Source: Xanthomonas theicola
Lineage (GTDB): Bacteria; Pseudomonadota; Gammaproteobacteria; Xanthomonadales; Xanthomonadaceae
Direction: 5' to 3'
Length of the DNA: 64,000 nt
NCBI RefSeq assembly: GCF_014236795.1
Contig: NZ_CP049017.1
Location: 3,946,001-4,010,000 of the forward strand
The translations under genes were made by a program, and so were the position numbers. Positions 1 through 8,280 of this stretch are shown one piece after another; position 1 is the first letter of the stretch; every line of letters begins with the position of its first letter. The notes beneath the pieces were generated by a model that saw only the letters and a program-made list of their open reading frames with translations, did not search any database and was not told the origin of the DNA.

Positions 1-965
1 CCTTCGCCGCGGTTCTGCCCGCCGCCCTGCGGCGCCGCGGCGAACATGCGCCCGGCCAGGCGCGAAAACGGCAGCGACTGCAGCCAGACCTTGCCCGGGC
101 CGGTCAGCGTGGCCAGGAACATGCCTTCGCCGCCGAAAAACATGCTCTTGATGCCGCTGACCGGACGCACGTCCATGTCCACCGTGGAATGGAACGCGAC
201 CACGCAGCCGGTATCCACGTCCAGGCGCTCGCCGGCGGCCAGTTCGCGCTCGACCACGCAGCCGCCGGCATGCACGAACACCCAGCCGTCGCCTTCCAGC
301 TTCTGCAGGATGAAGCCTTCGCCGCCGAACAGGCCGGTCATGATCTTGCGCTGGAAGTGGATGCCCAGCGACACCCCGCGTGCGCCGGCCAGGAAGCTGT
401 CCTTCTGGCAGATCAGGCGGCCGCCGTGCTGGTCCAGCTTCATCGCCAGCACCGTGCCCGGGTAGGGCGCGGCGAAGGCGACCTTGGCCTTGCCCTGGCC
501 GCGCTGGGTGAACACGGTGGTGAACAGGCTCTCACCAGTGACCAGGCGCTTGCCGGCCGAGAACAGCTTGCCCATCAGGCCGCTGCCCTGCGCGCCGCTG
601 GAGCCGTCGCCGAACACGGTGTCCATCTGCACAGTCGCGTCCTTGAACATCAGCGCGCCGGCCTCGGCCACCGCGCTCTCGCCCGGGTCCAGTTCGATCT
701 CCACGAACTGCATCTCGTGGCCGACGATGCGGTAGTCGATGTCGTCGGCGCGGCTGCTGCCGGGCGGGGGCGGCAGGCCCGGCGCCAGGCCGGCCGCGCT
801 CGCGCCGCGCAGCTCGTCGATCTGGTTGGCCGGTTTCCAGCCGCTCTGGCCCTGGCGCCAGGCCAATGCGCCGGGATGGTCTCGGGCGAACGCGGCGGCG
901 GCGGCGGCGTCGAACGGGCCGGAACGGGTCTGCTCGCTGCCGGTCAGGAAATACCACTGGGTCAT
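1..965 (-). CDS. AIM24/TIGR00266 family protein with N-terminal GYF_2 domain (3' end cut by window edge)
   Basis: The reverse strand reads open from an ATG at 965 to the left edge, so the C-terminus is missing. The first ~50 residues begin MTQWYFLTG and contain the aromatic/Gly-Pro pattern of a GYF_2 (DUF4339) domain. After a Gly/Pro-rich linker the protein shows the glycine-rich beta pattern of the AIM24/TIGR00266 family (for example VVAFHSTVDMDVRPV and KSMFFGGEGMFLATLTGPG). The molecular function of this family is unknown; GYF_2 domains are protein-interaction modules. It is transcribed away from the phosphatase genes' upstream side and no operon partner is visible. The family call is firm; no specific role can be assigned. 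Confidence 0.8.
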   Translation of the reverse strand, partial: MTQWYFLTGSEQTRSGPFDAAAAAAFARDHPGALAWRQGQSGWKPANQIDELRGASAAGLAPGLPPPPGSSRADDIDYRIVGHEMQFVEIELDPGESAVAEAGALMFKDATVQMDTVFGDGSSGAQGSGLMGKLFSAGKRLVTGESLFTTVFTQRGQGKAKVAFAAPYPGTVLAMKLDQHGGRLICQKDSFLAGARGVSLGIHFQRKIMTGLFGGEGFILQKLEGDGWVFVHAGGCVVERELAAGERLDVDTGCVVAFHSTVDMDVRPVSGIKSMFFGGEGMFLATLTGPGKVWLQSLPFSRLAGRMFAAAPQGGGQNRGE

Positions 966-1122
966 GTCTGCAGGTCCTTGCGGGAATCGCTGGCGAGTCT
1001 AGCCTGCCACCCGGGCCGTTCCGTCTCTGTCCAAAGGCATGGGCATGAACGCTCCAGCATGCCCGGCCGCCGCGACTTGCCGCTGCCGTCGCCGACGGGC
1101 ATGCCGGCGACGGCGCGTCGTC

Positions 1123-1959
1123 CTACAGCGCGCTCGCCGGCCGCACCTGCAGCGTCTCGGCTTCCGCAGCGCAGTCCTTGGCCGGTTTCAGGCCCTGCGT
1201 GCGCGCGGCGGCGATCTCCTTGCGCGCGGCCTGCAGGTCGGCGCGGAACTGCGGGTTGTCCTGCAACCTGGCGACCGTGGCGGCGCCGACGATGCGGCTG
1301 GCCAGCACGTCGCTCTGCCAGTGCACGTTGCAGACGATACGGCTCTCGCCGTAGCTGCGGCCGCGCACCATCAGCGCGTCGGTGCGCGCCGGATCGGCTT
1401 GGCTGAGTACCTGCGCCCAGGCCCAGCCGATCGAGGTGTGGCCCGATGGGTAGGAGCCGTTCGGCCGCAGTTCGGGCTCGGCGGCGGGAGTGCAGCTGGG
1501 CTCGCCGTTGTCGATGAACGGGCGCGGCACATGGTAGTAGGCCTTGGCCTTCTCGGCGGCGTCGCCGGCGTCCATGGCCACGCGCTGCAGCAGCCGGTAC
1601 AGGTGCGGGGTGTGCTGGGCGCTGACCTCGATGCCGAGCGGACAACTGAAGTGGTTGGCAGCGCCGGGGAAGTGCAGTTCAGCATCCTGCGCCGCCAGCG
1701 CGAAGCGCGGCGAGCCGCGCAGCGCGAGCGCTTGCTGGTTCATCGCCTCGTCCAGGGCGCGGCCGGGCGAGCCCTTGGCCGGGGGCGGCGGCACCAGCAG
1801 CAGGCTGTCGGGCAACTGCGATGGGGACAAATAGCCGGCGATCTTGGCGGCGGCCATCGGTTTGGCCGCCGCAGCCAGCAGGGACGGCGCGGCGAGCGCG
1901 GCGGCCAGGGCCAGACCGAGCCCGGCGTGCAGGGGGAAACGGGAGGAACGACGAACCAT
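1123..1959 (-). CDS. Class A (PAP2-type) acid phosphatase, paralog 1
   Basis: A 278-residue secreted phosphatase. The start at 1959 gives an N-terminal signal peptide (MVRRSSRFPL then an Ala/Leu-rich core to about residue 31). The full phosphatase signature is present: KX6RP at K139-P147, PSGH at 171-174 and SRX5HX3D at S206-D217, so the catalytic site appears intact. The family hydrolyses phosphomonoesters non-specifically in the periplasm by a phospho-histidine mechanism. It is followed upstream (at 2145) by a paralog with the same motif layout, suggesting tandem duplication. A much longer upstream in-frame extension exists but runs through the paralog in another frame and lacks codon logic, so it was not used. 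Confidence 0.88.
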   Translation of the reverse strand: MVRRSSRFPLHAGLGLALAAALAAPSLLAAAAKPMAAAKIAGYLSPSQLPDSLLLVPPPPAKGSPGRALDEAMNQQALALRGSPRFALAAQDAELHFPGAANHFSCPLGIEVSAQHTPHLYRLLQRVAMDAGDAAEKAKAYYHVPRPFIDNGEPSCTPAAEPELRPNGSYPSGHTSIGWAWAQVLSQADPARTDALMVRGRSYGESRIVCNVHWQSDVLASRIVGAATVARLQDNPQFRADLQAARKEIAAARTQGLKPAKDCAAEAETLQVRPASAL

Positions 1960-2144
1960 GGCGGGATCCACTGGGAGGAGACCGGCCATCTGAAGGCACA
2001 GACATGACAGTGGGTGGCGCCTTTGCGATCGCCGTACAGCTGGCGTCAGGCAATGCCGGCGCGGTCTTCGCCCCGGCGCCGCAGACGTGGCGGCCGCCGC
2101 ACGTCGCTGCCCAGGGCGGGGCCGCACGCGCGGGCCGGCCTGCC

Positions 2145-2996
2145 CTACAGCGCGTTGGGCGGCCGCGCCTGCAGCGCCTGCGCCTGCGCCGCGCAGTCCT
2201 GCTCCGGCGTGGCGCGCTGTGCCCGGGCGCGTGCGATCTCGCCGCGCGCGGCCTCCAGGTCGGCGCGGAACGTCGGCGCGGCATGCAGCCGCGCCACCGT
2301 GGCCGCACCCATGAAGCGCCCGGCCAGCACGTCGCTCTGCCAGTGCACGTTGCACACCAGCCGGCTCTCGCCGTAGCTGCGGCCGCGCGCGACCAAGGCG
2401 GTCGCGCGGTCGGGGGCGATCTCGCTGAGGATCAGCGCCCAGGCCCAGCCGATCGCGCTGTGCCCGGAGGGGTAGGAGCCGTTGCGGCGCAGCCCGTCTT
2501 CTTCCTCCGGGGTGCAGGTCGGCTGCCGGTTGAGCATGAAGGGGCGCGGCCGCAGGTAGTGGTTCTTGGCCGCCTTGGTCGCGGCGCTGACATCGAGGCG
2601 GCTGCGCTCCAGCAGCGTGTACAGACGCGGGGTGCGTTGCGCCTCGATGGCGACGCCCAACGCACAGGCGAACTGGCTGGCGCCGGCCGGGAAGTGCAGG
2701 TCGGCATCGCGTGCGGCCTGCTGCCAGCGCGCGCTGCCGCGCAGCGCCAGCGCCGCGCGGTTGACCGCCTGATCCAGCGCCTGGCCGGGCGTGCCCTCGG
2801 CCGGCGGTGGCGGTACCAATTGCAGGCTGGCCGGGACCGCGTTGGCGGCGAGGTAGCCGACCGCCTTGCCGGGCTTGGCGGCGGCCATTGCCGGTGCCGT
2901 CGGAGCGCGTGCGGCCGGCGTGCCGCACGCGGCGAGTACGAGCACCAGCAGGGCAAGGGCGGCAGGACGGAGACGGAGGGCGTGGGACGCAGGCAT
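2145..2996 (-). CDS. Class A (PAP2-type) acid phosphatase, paralog 2, probable lipoprotein
   Basis: A 283-residue paralog of the gene at 1123. The start at 2996 puts a lipobox (LAAC, Cys24) after a short hydrophobic stretch, so this copy is probably a lipoprotein, whereas paralog 1 has an ordinary signal peptide. It has KX6RP (KNHYLRPRP), PSGH (GSYPSGHSAIGWA) and SRX5HX3D (SRLVCNVHWQSD). The pair share the segments LVPPPPA and GRSYGES and the C-terminal region. They likely arose by tandem duplication and then diverged in localisation. Phosphomonoesterase activity is inferred from the family. Confidence 0.87.
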   Translation of the reverse strand: MPASHALRLRPAALALLVLVLAACGTPAARAPTAPAMAAAKPGKAVGYLAANAVPASLQLVPPPPAEGTPGQALDQAVNRAALALRGSARWQQAARDADLHFPAGASQFACALGVAIEAQRTPRLYTLLERSRLDVSAATKAAKNHYLRPRPFMLNRQPTCTPEEEDGLRRNGSYPSGHSAIGWAWALILSEIAPDRATALVARGRSYGESRLVCNVHWQSDVLAGRFMGAATVARLHAAPTFRADLEAARGEIARARAQRATPEQDCAAQAQALQARPPNAL

Positions 2997-3082
2997 GCGA
3001 TCTCGGGCGGGCGACGGCGGCCCTGCCAGGGTACGGCGTGCGCCGCCCGGGGCGGGATCGGCGCGGGGGCGAACGCGGCGTG

Positions 3083-3871
3083 TCAGCCGTCGTCGCGTTG
3101 CGGCCGCGGCGGAAAGCGCAGCACCCCGCCGTGCGGCGGGGCCGGCGGCGGATGCCATAACACCGGCACCTGCGCCGGTGGCGGGGGTTCCAGCGTTTCG
3201 TCCAGGGCCACCGGCGTCTCCTCGCCCTCATCCTCCCAGCTGTAGCGCTTGCGCGGCGGCAGCGGGTCGCGGTGGCGCAGCAGTAGCGCCGCGACGATGC
3301 CGCCCAGCGCGCCGCCCAGGTGCGACTGCCAGGACACGCCGGCTTCGTGCGGCAGCACCGTCACCAGCATGCCGCCGTAGAACAGGAACGCGATCATGCT
3401 GGCGGCGAGCGCGGCGCGGTCGCGGCGCAGCAGCCCGAGCGCGAACACCAGGAACAGCAGGCCGTGGCTGATGCCGCTGGCGCCCAGATGATGGCTGCCG
3501 GGCTCGCCGAGCAGCCACGCGCCCAGGCCCGAGCCCAGCCACAGCAACGGCAACGCCGCCAAGCTGGCGCGGGGATATACGCTGCCGGCCAGCGTGCCCA
3601 GGATCAGCAGCGCGCCGGCATTGGCCGCCAGGTGTTGCAGCGAGCCGTGCAGCAGCGGCGCGGTCAGCAACCCGCGCAGGCCGCTGGCCTGTAGCGGCCC
3701 CACCGACCAGGGCCGCCAGTCGAACAGGCCCTGGCTGGCGAACACCGCCACCAGCACCGCGACCAGCGCCAGGCTGGCGTTGAAGGCGCGCAGGATCCGC
3801 GCCCGGTCGAAACGGCCCTGCGCCTGCGCATCGTCGTCGGCCGGGGGCGAAGCAAGCGCAAAGGTGTCCAT
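3083..3871 (-). CDS. Rhomboid family intramembrane serine protease
   Basis: A 262-residue polytopic membrane protein. The rhomboid active site is visible: the first-helix pattern LLHGSLQHLAANAG (His75, His80, Asn84), the catalytic serine in GASGISHG (Ser132) and the histidine in SHLGGALGG (His184). Rhomboids cleave substrates within the membrane bilayer using a Ser-His dyad. About 55 residues after the last helix form a proline-rich, charged cytoplasmic tail with no recognisable domain. The start at 3871 gives a short hydrophilic N-terminus before the first membrane segment. It is convergent with no obvious partner; the substrate is unknown. Confidence 0.87.
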   Translation of the reverse strand: MDTFALASPPADDDAQAQGRFDRARILRAFNASLALVAVLVAVFASQGLFDWRPWSVGPLQASGLRGLLTAPLLHGSLQHLAANAGALLILGTLAGSVYPRASLAALPLLWLGSGLGAWLLGEPGSHHLGASGISHGLLFLVFALGLLRRDRAALAASMIAFLFYGGMLVTVLPHEAGVSWQSHLGGALGGIVAALLLRHRDPLPPRKRYSWEDEGEETPVALDETLEPPPPAQVPVLWHPPPAPPHGGVLRFPPRPQRDDG

Positions 3872-3965
3872 TTTCCCTGGATGGCGACGCCGGGCGCCCG
3901 GGGCAAGGCGGCGGCGCCGGGAGAGACTGGCCGCGGGCGCGGGACAATCCCGCGGCCACGCCGCC

Positions 3966-4919
3966 CTAGTGCGCCGGCTTGGCCGGACGTAGCAGGCTCA
4001 GCGCCACCGTCGCACCGATCACCAGCGCCACCGCCAGCAGCGACACCAGCACCGGGATCTTGTACAGGTCGATGATCAGCATCTTGGTGCCGATGAACAC
4101 CAGCACGATCGCCAGCCCGTACGGCAGCAGGTGGAAGCGGTCGGCCATGCCCGCCAGCAGGAAGAACATCGCGCGCAGGCCCAGCACCGCGAACACGTTG
4201 GAGGTCAGCACCAGGAACGGGTCGGTGGTGATCGCGAAGATCGCCGGGATGCTGTCCACCGCGAAGATCACGTCGGTGATGGCGATCAGGATCAGCACCG
4301 CGAACAGCGGGGTGAACCAGCGCTTGCCTTCCTGGGTCACGCTCAGCACGTTGCCGTGGTACTGCGGGGTCAGGCGCAGGTGCTTGCGCATGAAGCGCAG
4401 TACCGGGTTGGCTTCCAAGTCCGGCTCCTTGCCGGCGGAGAACCACATCTTGATGCCGGTCAGCAGCAGGAACGCGCCGAACACGTACAGCAGCCAGTGG
4501 AACTTGGTCAGCAGCACCGAGCCGGCGAAGATCATGATCGCGCGCAGCACGATCGCGCCGAGCACGCCGATCACCAGCACGCGCTGGCGCTGCTCCTCCG
4601 GCACCGCGAAGTAGCTCATGATCATCAGGAACACGAAGATGTTGTCGACCGCCAGCGACTTCTCCACCAGGTAGCCGGTCAGGAACTCCAGCCCGTACTG
4701 GTTGCCGGTGGCCACGTCGATGGTCTCACGCAGGTACCACCACAGCCCGGCGTTGAACGCCAGCGCCAGCCCGATCCAGCCCAGGCTCCACCACAGCGCT
4801 TCCTTGAAGGTGACCTTGTGCGGACCGCCGTGGCGCATCAGCACCAGGTCCGCCAGCAGCGCCGCGATCACCACGACCGCGAAACCGCTCCACAACCACA
4901 CGTTGCCTATCGTTTGCAT
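3966..4919 (-). CDS. TerC/Alx family integral membrane protein
   Basis: A 317-residue protein with about nine hydrophobic helices and the acidic membrane motifs typical of TerC/Alx proteins (LVEKSLAVDNIFVF and ITDVIFAVDSIPA), plus the charged loop GKEPDLEANPVLR. Alx-type members are linked to manganese export and metal homeostasis. The assignment as a Mn2+ exporter is supported here by the upstream yybP-ykoY riboswitch (5005-5118), which in relatives senses Mn2+. The start ATG at 4919 is preceded by GGGAG at a suitable distance. Expression is expected to rise when cytosolic Mn2+ is high. Confidence 0.88.
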   Translation of the reverse strand: MQTIGNVWLWSGFAVVVIAALLADLVLMRHGGPHKVTFKEALWWSLGWIGLALAFNAGLWWYLRETIDVATGNQYGLEFLTGYLVEKSLAVDNIFVFLMIMSYFAVPEEQRQRVLVIGVLGAIVLRAIMIFAGSVLLTKFHWLLYVFGAFLLLTGIKMWFSAGKEPDLEANPVLRFMRKHLRLTPQYHGNVLSVTQEGKRWFTPLFAVLILIAITDVIFAVDSIPAIFAITTDPFLVLTSNVFAVLGLRAMFFLLAGMADRFHLLPYGLAIVLVFIGTKMLIIDLYKIPVLVSLLAVALVIGATVALSLLRPAKPAH

Positions 4920-5004
4920 GGGGAACTCCCGTCAGTGGACATTGAACCTCGGGCCGTTGCGGCGAGGTGTCCCGGACGGAGACGATGGGATCGTTCCAAG
5001 GGGG

Positions 5005-5118
5005 TGCCCTTCGCCACTGCGGCGAAGGTCTCGCTCGCAGCCGATGACCGGCTGCCGTTGCACCGGAGCCTGCGGGCTCGAATTGACGGCGACAACATTG
5101 GGAGCTACTCCCCTTCTG
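5005..5118 (-). promoter_or_regulatory. yybP-ykoY (Mn2+-sensing) riboswitch upstream of the TerC/Alx gene
   Basis: Read on the minus strand, the 5' leader of the TerC gene contains the core signatures of the yybP-ykoY class in the right order. GGGGAGTAGC lies near 5104-5115, a GTCAA segment near 5080-5085, and GCGAGCGAGACC near 5026-5038. A strong hairpin (CCTTCGCC/GGCGAAGG) follows directly at about 5007-5030. This class binds Mn2+ through two internal loops and is best known upstream of mntP and alx-like genes; a Xanthomonas member has been studied structurally. The recognition here rests on motifs and position, not on a covariance search. Confidence 0.8.
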
Positions 5119-5166
5119 CGCGCATTCTTGCGGCTGCCGGCGGTGGCGTCAATCGGGGCGGATACA

Positions 5167-6357
5167 ATGGCGTTCATGCACACCCCCTTGCCCATAGTCC
5201 GCCTCAAGAACGCCTGGCGCTCCAGCCATCCGTGGATCTTCCAGAAACTGGTCGAAAAGCCCGCCGCCAAGCCCAAGCCGGGCGCGCTCGTCGATGTGGT
5301 CGGCGTGGACGGCGAGTGGATCGGCCGCGGTTTCTACAACGGCCATTCGCGCATCGCCGTGCGCATCCTCGAGGCCGATCCCGCGGCCGCGGTCGATGCA
5401 GTCTGGTTCGCGCGCAAGGTCGCCGAGGCGGTGTCGCTGCGCCGCGACGTGCTGCAGCTGGACGCGGTGTCCGACGCTTGGCGCGTGGTCCACGCCGAGG
5501 GCGACGGCCTATCCGGGCTGGTGGTGGACCGTTACGGCGACCTGCTGGTAGTGGAATTCTTCAGCGCCGGCATGTTCCGCCACCGCGAGTGGATCTACGC
5601 CGCGCTGCGCGCGCAGTTCCCCGGCGCGCGCTTCTACAGCTTCGCCGAGGAGCACGTGCAGAAGCAGGAAAGCTTCGACTACCGCCCGGTGTCCAGCAGC
5701 GGCGAGCGCCCGGAGCCGGCGATCATCAGCGAATACGGCGTGCGCTTCCGCGCCGACCCGGCCGGCGCGCACAAGACCGGCTTCTTCGCCGACCAGCGCG
5801 AGAACCGCCAGTGGCTGAGCCAGCAGGTGGGCGGCAAGCGCGTGCTCGACCTGTGCTGCAACACCGGCGGTTTCGCCGTCTACGCCAAGGTGCGCGGCGC
5901 CGGGGAGGTGGTCGGAGTGGACATCGACGAGGACGTGATCGAGATCGCCAAGGGCAACGCCAGGCTCAACGATGTGCGGCTGAAGTTCGTGCAGGCCGAC
6001 ATCTTCCCCTACCTGCGCGACGCCGCCGCGCGCGGCGACCGCTACGACGTGGTGATCCTGGACCCGGCGAAGATGACCCGCGACCGCGACCAGGTGATCC
6101 CGGCGCTGAAGAAATACCTGGACATGAACAAGCTGGCGCTGGGCGTGGTCGCCCCCGGCGGCCTGTTCGCCACGTTCTCCTGCACCGGCCTGGTCGCCGA
6201 GCACGAGTTCCTGGACATGCTGCGCCGCGCCGCGTACTTCTCCGGCCGCACCCTCCAGATCCTGAAGGTGGCCGGCGCCGGCGCCGACCACCCGTTCATG
6301 GCCCACGTGCAGGAATCGCGCTATCTGAAAGCGGTGTTCTGCCGCGTGCTGGACTGA
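5167..6357 (+). CDS. rlmI: Class I SAM-dependent rRNA cytosine methyltransferase (RlmI-like)
   Basis: A 396-residue protein. The N-terminal PUA-like segment (about residues 5-75) is followed by the RlmI linker and a Rossmann methyltransferase domain. Motif I is DLCCNTGGFAVYA, an acidic SAM-ribose position is in VVGVDIDED, and the catalytic motifs are ILDPAKMT and TFSCTG, the last containing the expected cysteine. In E. coli RlmI methylates 23S rRNA C1962. Start choice: ATG at 5167 or the in-frame ATG at 5176; either removes the long upstream extension, which overlaps the riboswitch leader on the other strand. It is divergent from terC. The function is a family-level assignment. Confidence 0.85.
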   Translation: MAFMHTPLPIVRLKNAWRSSHPWIFQKLVEKPAAKPKPGALVDVVGVDGEWIGRGFYNGHSRIAVRILEADPAAAVDAVWFARKVAEAVSLRRDVLQLDAVSDAWRVVHAEGDGLSGLVVDRYGDLLVVEFFSAGMFRHREWIYAALRAQFPGARFYSFAEEHVQKQESFDYRPVSSSGERPEPAIISEYGVRFRADPAGAHKTGFFADQRENRQWLSQQVGGKRVLDLCCNTGGFAVYAKVRGAGEVVGVDIDEDVIEIAKGNARLNDVRLKFVQADIFPYLRDAAARGDRYDVVILDPAKMTRDRDQVIPALKKYLDMNKLALGVVAPGGLFATFSCTGLVAEHEFLDMLRRAAYFSGRTLQILKVAGAGADHPFMAHVQESRYLKAVFCRVLD

Positions 6358-6429
6358 GCCGCGGCGCGGCGCGGCGGCGTTTGCGGCCGCGCGCGATGCG
6401 CACCGGCGTGTCGGCCCGATCAAGAGCGG

Positions 6430-6541
6430 CCAGCGCCGCCTGGCGGACGAAGGCGCTCCAGATCAGCGTGAGCAGCAACCGGCGCCCGGCCTCGTGGACG
6501 GTGACCAGATCGAGCGACTTGCGCCGGAACAGGAACGACAT
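6430..6541 (-). pseudogene. N-terminal fragment of an APC-type amino acid permease
   Basis: On the minus strand an ATG at 6541, preceded by GGAGAGG, starts MSFLFRRKSLDLVTVHEAGR followed by RLLLTLIW. This matches the conserved cytoplasmic N-terminus of cationic amino acid permeases, in which the segment leads straight into the first membrane helix. The homology stops after about 35 codons and no transmembrane domain follows, because rlmI begins to occupy the DNA. It is a remnant left by a deletion. The short length limits confidence. Confidence 0.4.
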
Positions 6542-6599
6542 GCGGGCCTCTCCAGGGGGGGGAGGGCGGAACAGGGGGCCGCCTGCGAGTGTCGCCGAA

Positions 6600-6965
6600 C
6601 GCGGGGCAGCAACGCCAGGCGCGCGACGGCGCCGGTCATGCAAGCCCGTGCGCCCGTGGGCCAGGAAGTGGGCCAGGAAGCCCGGCCGCGCCGACAGCCG
6701 CGCGTAGCAAGCCTCCACCGCCGGCAGCGCGGGCGTTGCATCGGCGTGGCCATCCAGCGCCGGGTGGACAGGCCGAGCACGAAGTCGCCGTCGCGCAGCA
6801 CCGGCACCAGGGCGTTGGGATTGAGCGCGCGGAACGGCGGCGTGTCCACGGCGGCGAAGCCGGCGCCCGAGACGGCCGCTGGTCGATCGCCAGGTCCAGT
6901 TCCGCGCACAGCCACAGCACCTTGCGCACGTTGATCGAGGACGACTTGCCGTAGAGGGTAAGCAT
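6600..6965 (-). pseudogene. Glutathione S-transferase remnant (frameshifted)
   Basis: From an ATG at 6965 the minus strand encodes MLTLYGKSSSINVRKVLWL, the thioredoxin-fold N-terminus of a GST with the active-site Ser region. The reading then jumps frame to FRALNPNALVPVLRDGDFVL (the cis-proline Val-Pro of the G-site) and again to VEACYARLSARPGFLAHF, the C-terminal end. Most of the helical C-terminal domain is missing. At least two frame changes and an internal deletion mean no functional GST can be made. It is part of the decayed stretch at 6.4-9 kb. Confidence 0.65.
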
Positions 6966-7089
6966 GGCATCCGGATCGGCCGCGCGCGATGCAGCGTGCA
7001 CTGGCGTGCCGCCCGGCGCAACCTCGCGTCCAGGCGGATGCCGGCTCGCGTGGCGCAGCGGCTGCGACGCGGCCAGCTATACGGGCGGT

Positions 7090-7265
7090 ATGCAAAACGA
7101 TCCCCATTTCCTGCTCCTGGCCGGCCTGCTGGGCGCGGTCATCGCGCTGCTGCTGCGCCGGAACGACCCGGCGGCGCTGGAACACGCGCGGCGCGAGGAA
7201 CAGCGCGGCGGCCGCGGCGAACTGCGCGAGCAGCGCGACCGCCTGGCAGGCACCCTGCGGGACGT
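7090..7265 (+). pseudogene. Truncated second copy of the rmuC 5' end
   Basis: The ATG at 7090 begins MQNDPHFLLLAGLLGAV, closely resembling the start of the intact rmuC at 9006 (MQSDLHFLILAGLLCAV). Similarity continues through RRNDPAALE and GRGELREQ and stops after about 55 codons. Upstream DNA from about 7060 also matches the rmuC leader. The copies differ at many positions, so this is not a recent tandem duplication. It is either an old duplication or the native or foreign allele left at an import junction. The reading frame runs on into Rhs-like sequence. Confidence 0.75.
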
Positions 7266-7282
7266 GGGCGGGATCGCCGCGC

Positions 7283-7531
7283 AAACCACCTACGCCTGCG
7301 ACGCACTGGATCGCCTGACCCAGGTCGCCGATCCCAAGGTCCTGACACGACCTGCGCCGACGATGGCCTGGGAAACCCGACCAAGCTGACCAGCGCGGAT
7401 ACCGGCGTCACCAGCGACACCCACGACAGCGCCGGCAACAGCGCCGCGCAAGTCGATGCGCGCAACATCAAGATCGCCTATATCGCTACGACGCGCCGAA
7501 CCGGCTGACCCAGGTCGCGTATCCGACCACT
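7283..7531 (+). pseudogene. Rhs/YD-repeat remnant
   Basis: In two adjacent frames the sequence encodes YD-repeat signatures: CDALDRLTQVADP, then after a shift DDGLGNPTKLTSADTGVTSD, DSAGNSAAQVDARN and NRLTQVAYPTTG. These are the repeating units of Rhs-type polymorphic toxins, which form the beta-barrel cocoon around the toxin. Only about 80 codons survive. The piece is joined to the rmuC fragment on the left and cut by an IS remnant on the right. No delivery domain or toxin tip remains next to it. Confidence 0.7.
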
Positions 7532-7883
7532 GGAGCGTGTTGTGAACTTCGAAGGATCGTTGCGGCATTGCCGAGCATGAGGGTGGCGAATACGACGACG
7601 AAGCATCTGGCCTGCAACCAGCGCTGGGTGTGTGGATGGACCGCTTCTCAGGGCGGGAAGTCATTGCGCAGCAGGCGCCAGGGCGCCCCGGCGCGGGCCA
7701 CCCCAGCGCTGCGCATCGAACATCGCGCGCAACGCCTATCTGCGCTATGGCGCCTACTCATCCATCAACGTCAGGCAGGGCGCGGCGAAAGCCCATTCTT
7801 CATCGGAAATGTCGATCGCGTACGGGCGGCGAGATCTCATCGCATATACCAGCCGGACCGAGGTGAAGTTCATAACACGCTCC
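7532..7883 (-). mobile_element. Internally deleted IS (IS4/IS5-type transposase remnant) with both terminal inverted repeats
   Basis: The ends GGAGCGTGTTGTGAACTTC (7532-7550) and its inverted partner at 7865-7883 match in 18 of 19 positions. Inside, on the minus strand, an ATG at 7840 starts MRSRRPYAIDISDEEWAF, a typical IS4/IS5-type transposase N-terminus. Further on, QARCFVVVFATLMLGNAATI joins an N-terminal segment directly to a C-terminal one, so the DDE core has been lost. The 352-bp remainder keeps both ends and could be moved in trans by a full copy elsewhere, as a MITE would. Confidence 0.65.
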
Positions 7884-7974
7884 AATCAGATCAACGAATG
7901 TGCGTTTTTTGATCGCCTTGCCGCCGACTCAGTATTATCGGAGAATGTCCGACACGCTGTAACAGGCTTTAGCC

Positions 7975-8280
7975 ATGAATCAAATCGGCTTTTTTTCATC
8001 CGCGGCCATGTCGTCCTCCGATGCCGGTGTTGCTCATACCGACCTCAGCCAGTCGGGCTTTGCGCGGTCGGCGAGACTTGCATGGGCGTCGATTCATTCC
8101 ACCACGCCGGCGCACAGGGATTTGGTCAACATGAGTCCCGCCGGTTCGATTTTCAGGGGGGAGTTGACGCCTGGCGGGAAGAGTTTCGGGGGTCAAGGTG
8201 CGGAGTGTAAAAGGGCGCGCCAACGAAATAATCAATCGCATCATTTTGAAGCCTGGGGTCGATTTGACTGGCGGCAGTGA
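7975..8280 (+). CDS. Hypothetical protein, first half of a possibly split gene
   Basis: A 101-codon ORF starting MNQIGFFSSAAMSSSDAGVA, rich in Ser and Ala at its N-terminus. I recognise no domain. The similarity of composition and the overlap with the next ORF (8198-8722) in another frame suggest they may once have been one gene, with a frame change around 8200. The DNA is less GC-rich than the flanking core genes, which fits imported material. It could also be a chance ORF. Confidence 0.3.
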   Translation: MNQIGFFSSAAMSSSDAGVAHTDLSQSGFARSARLAWASIHSTTPAHRDLVNMSPAGSIFRGELTPGGKSFGGQGAECKRARQRNNQSHHFEAWGRFDWRQ

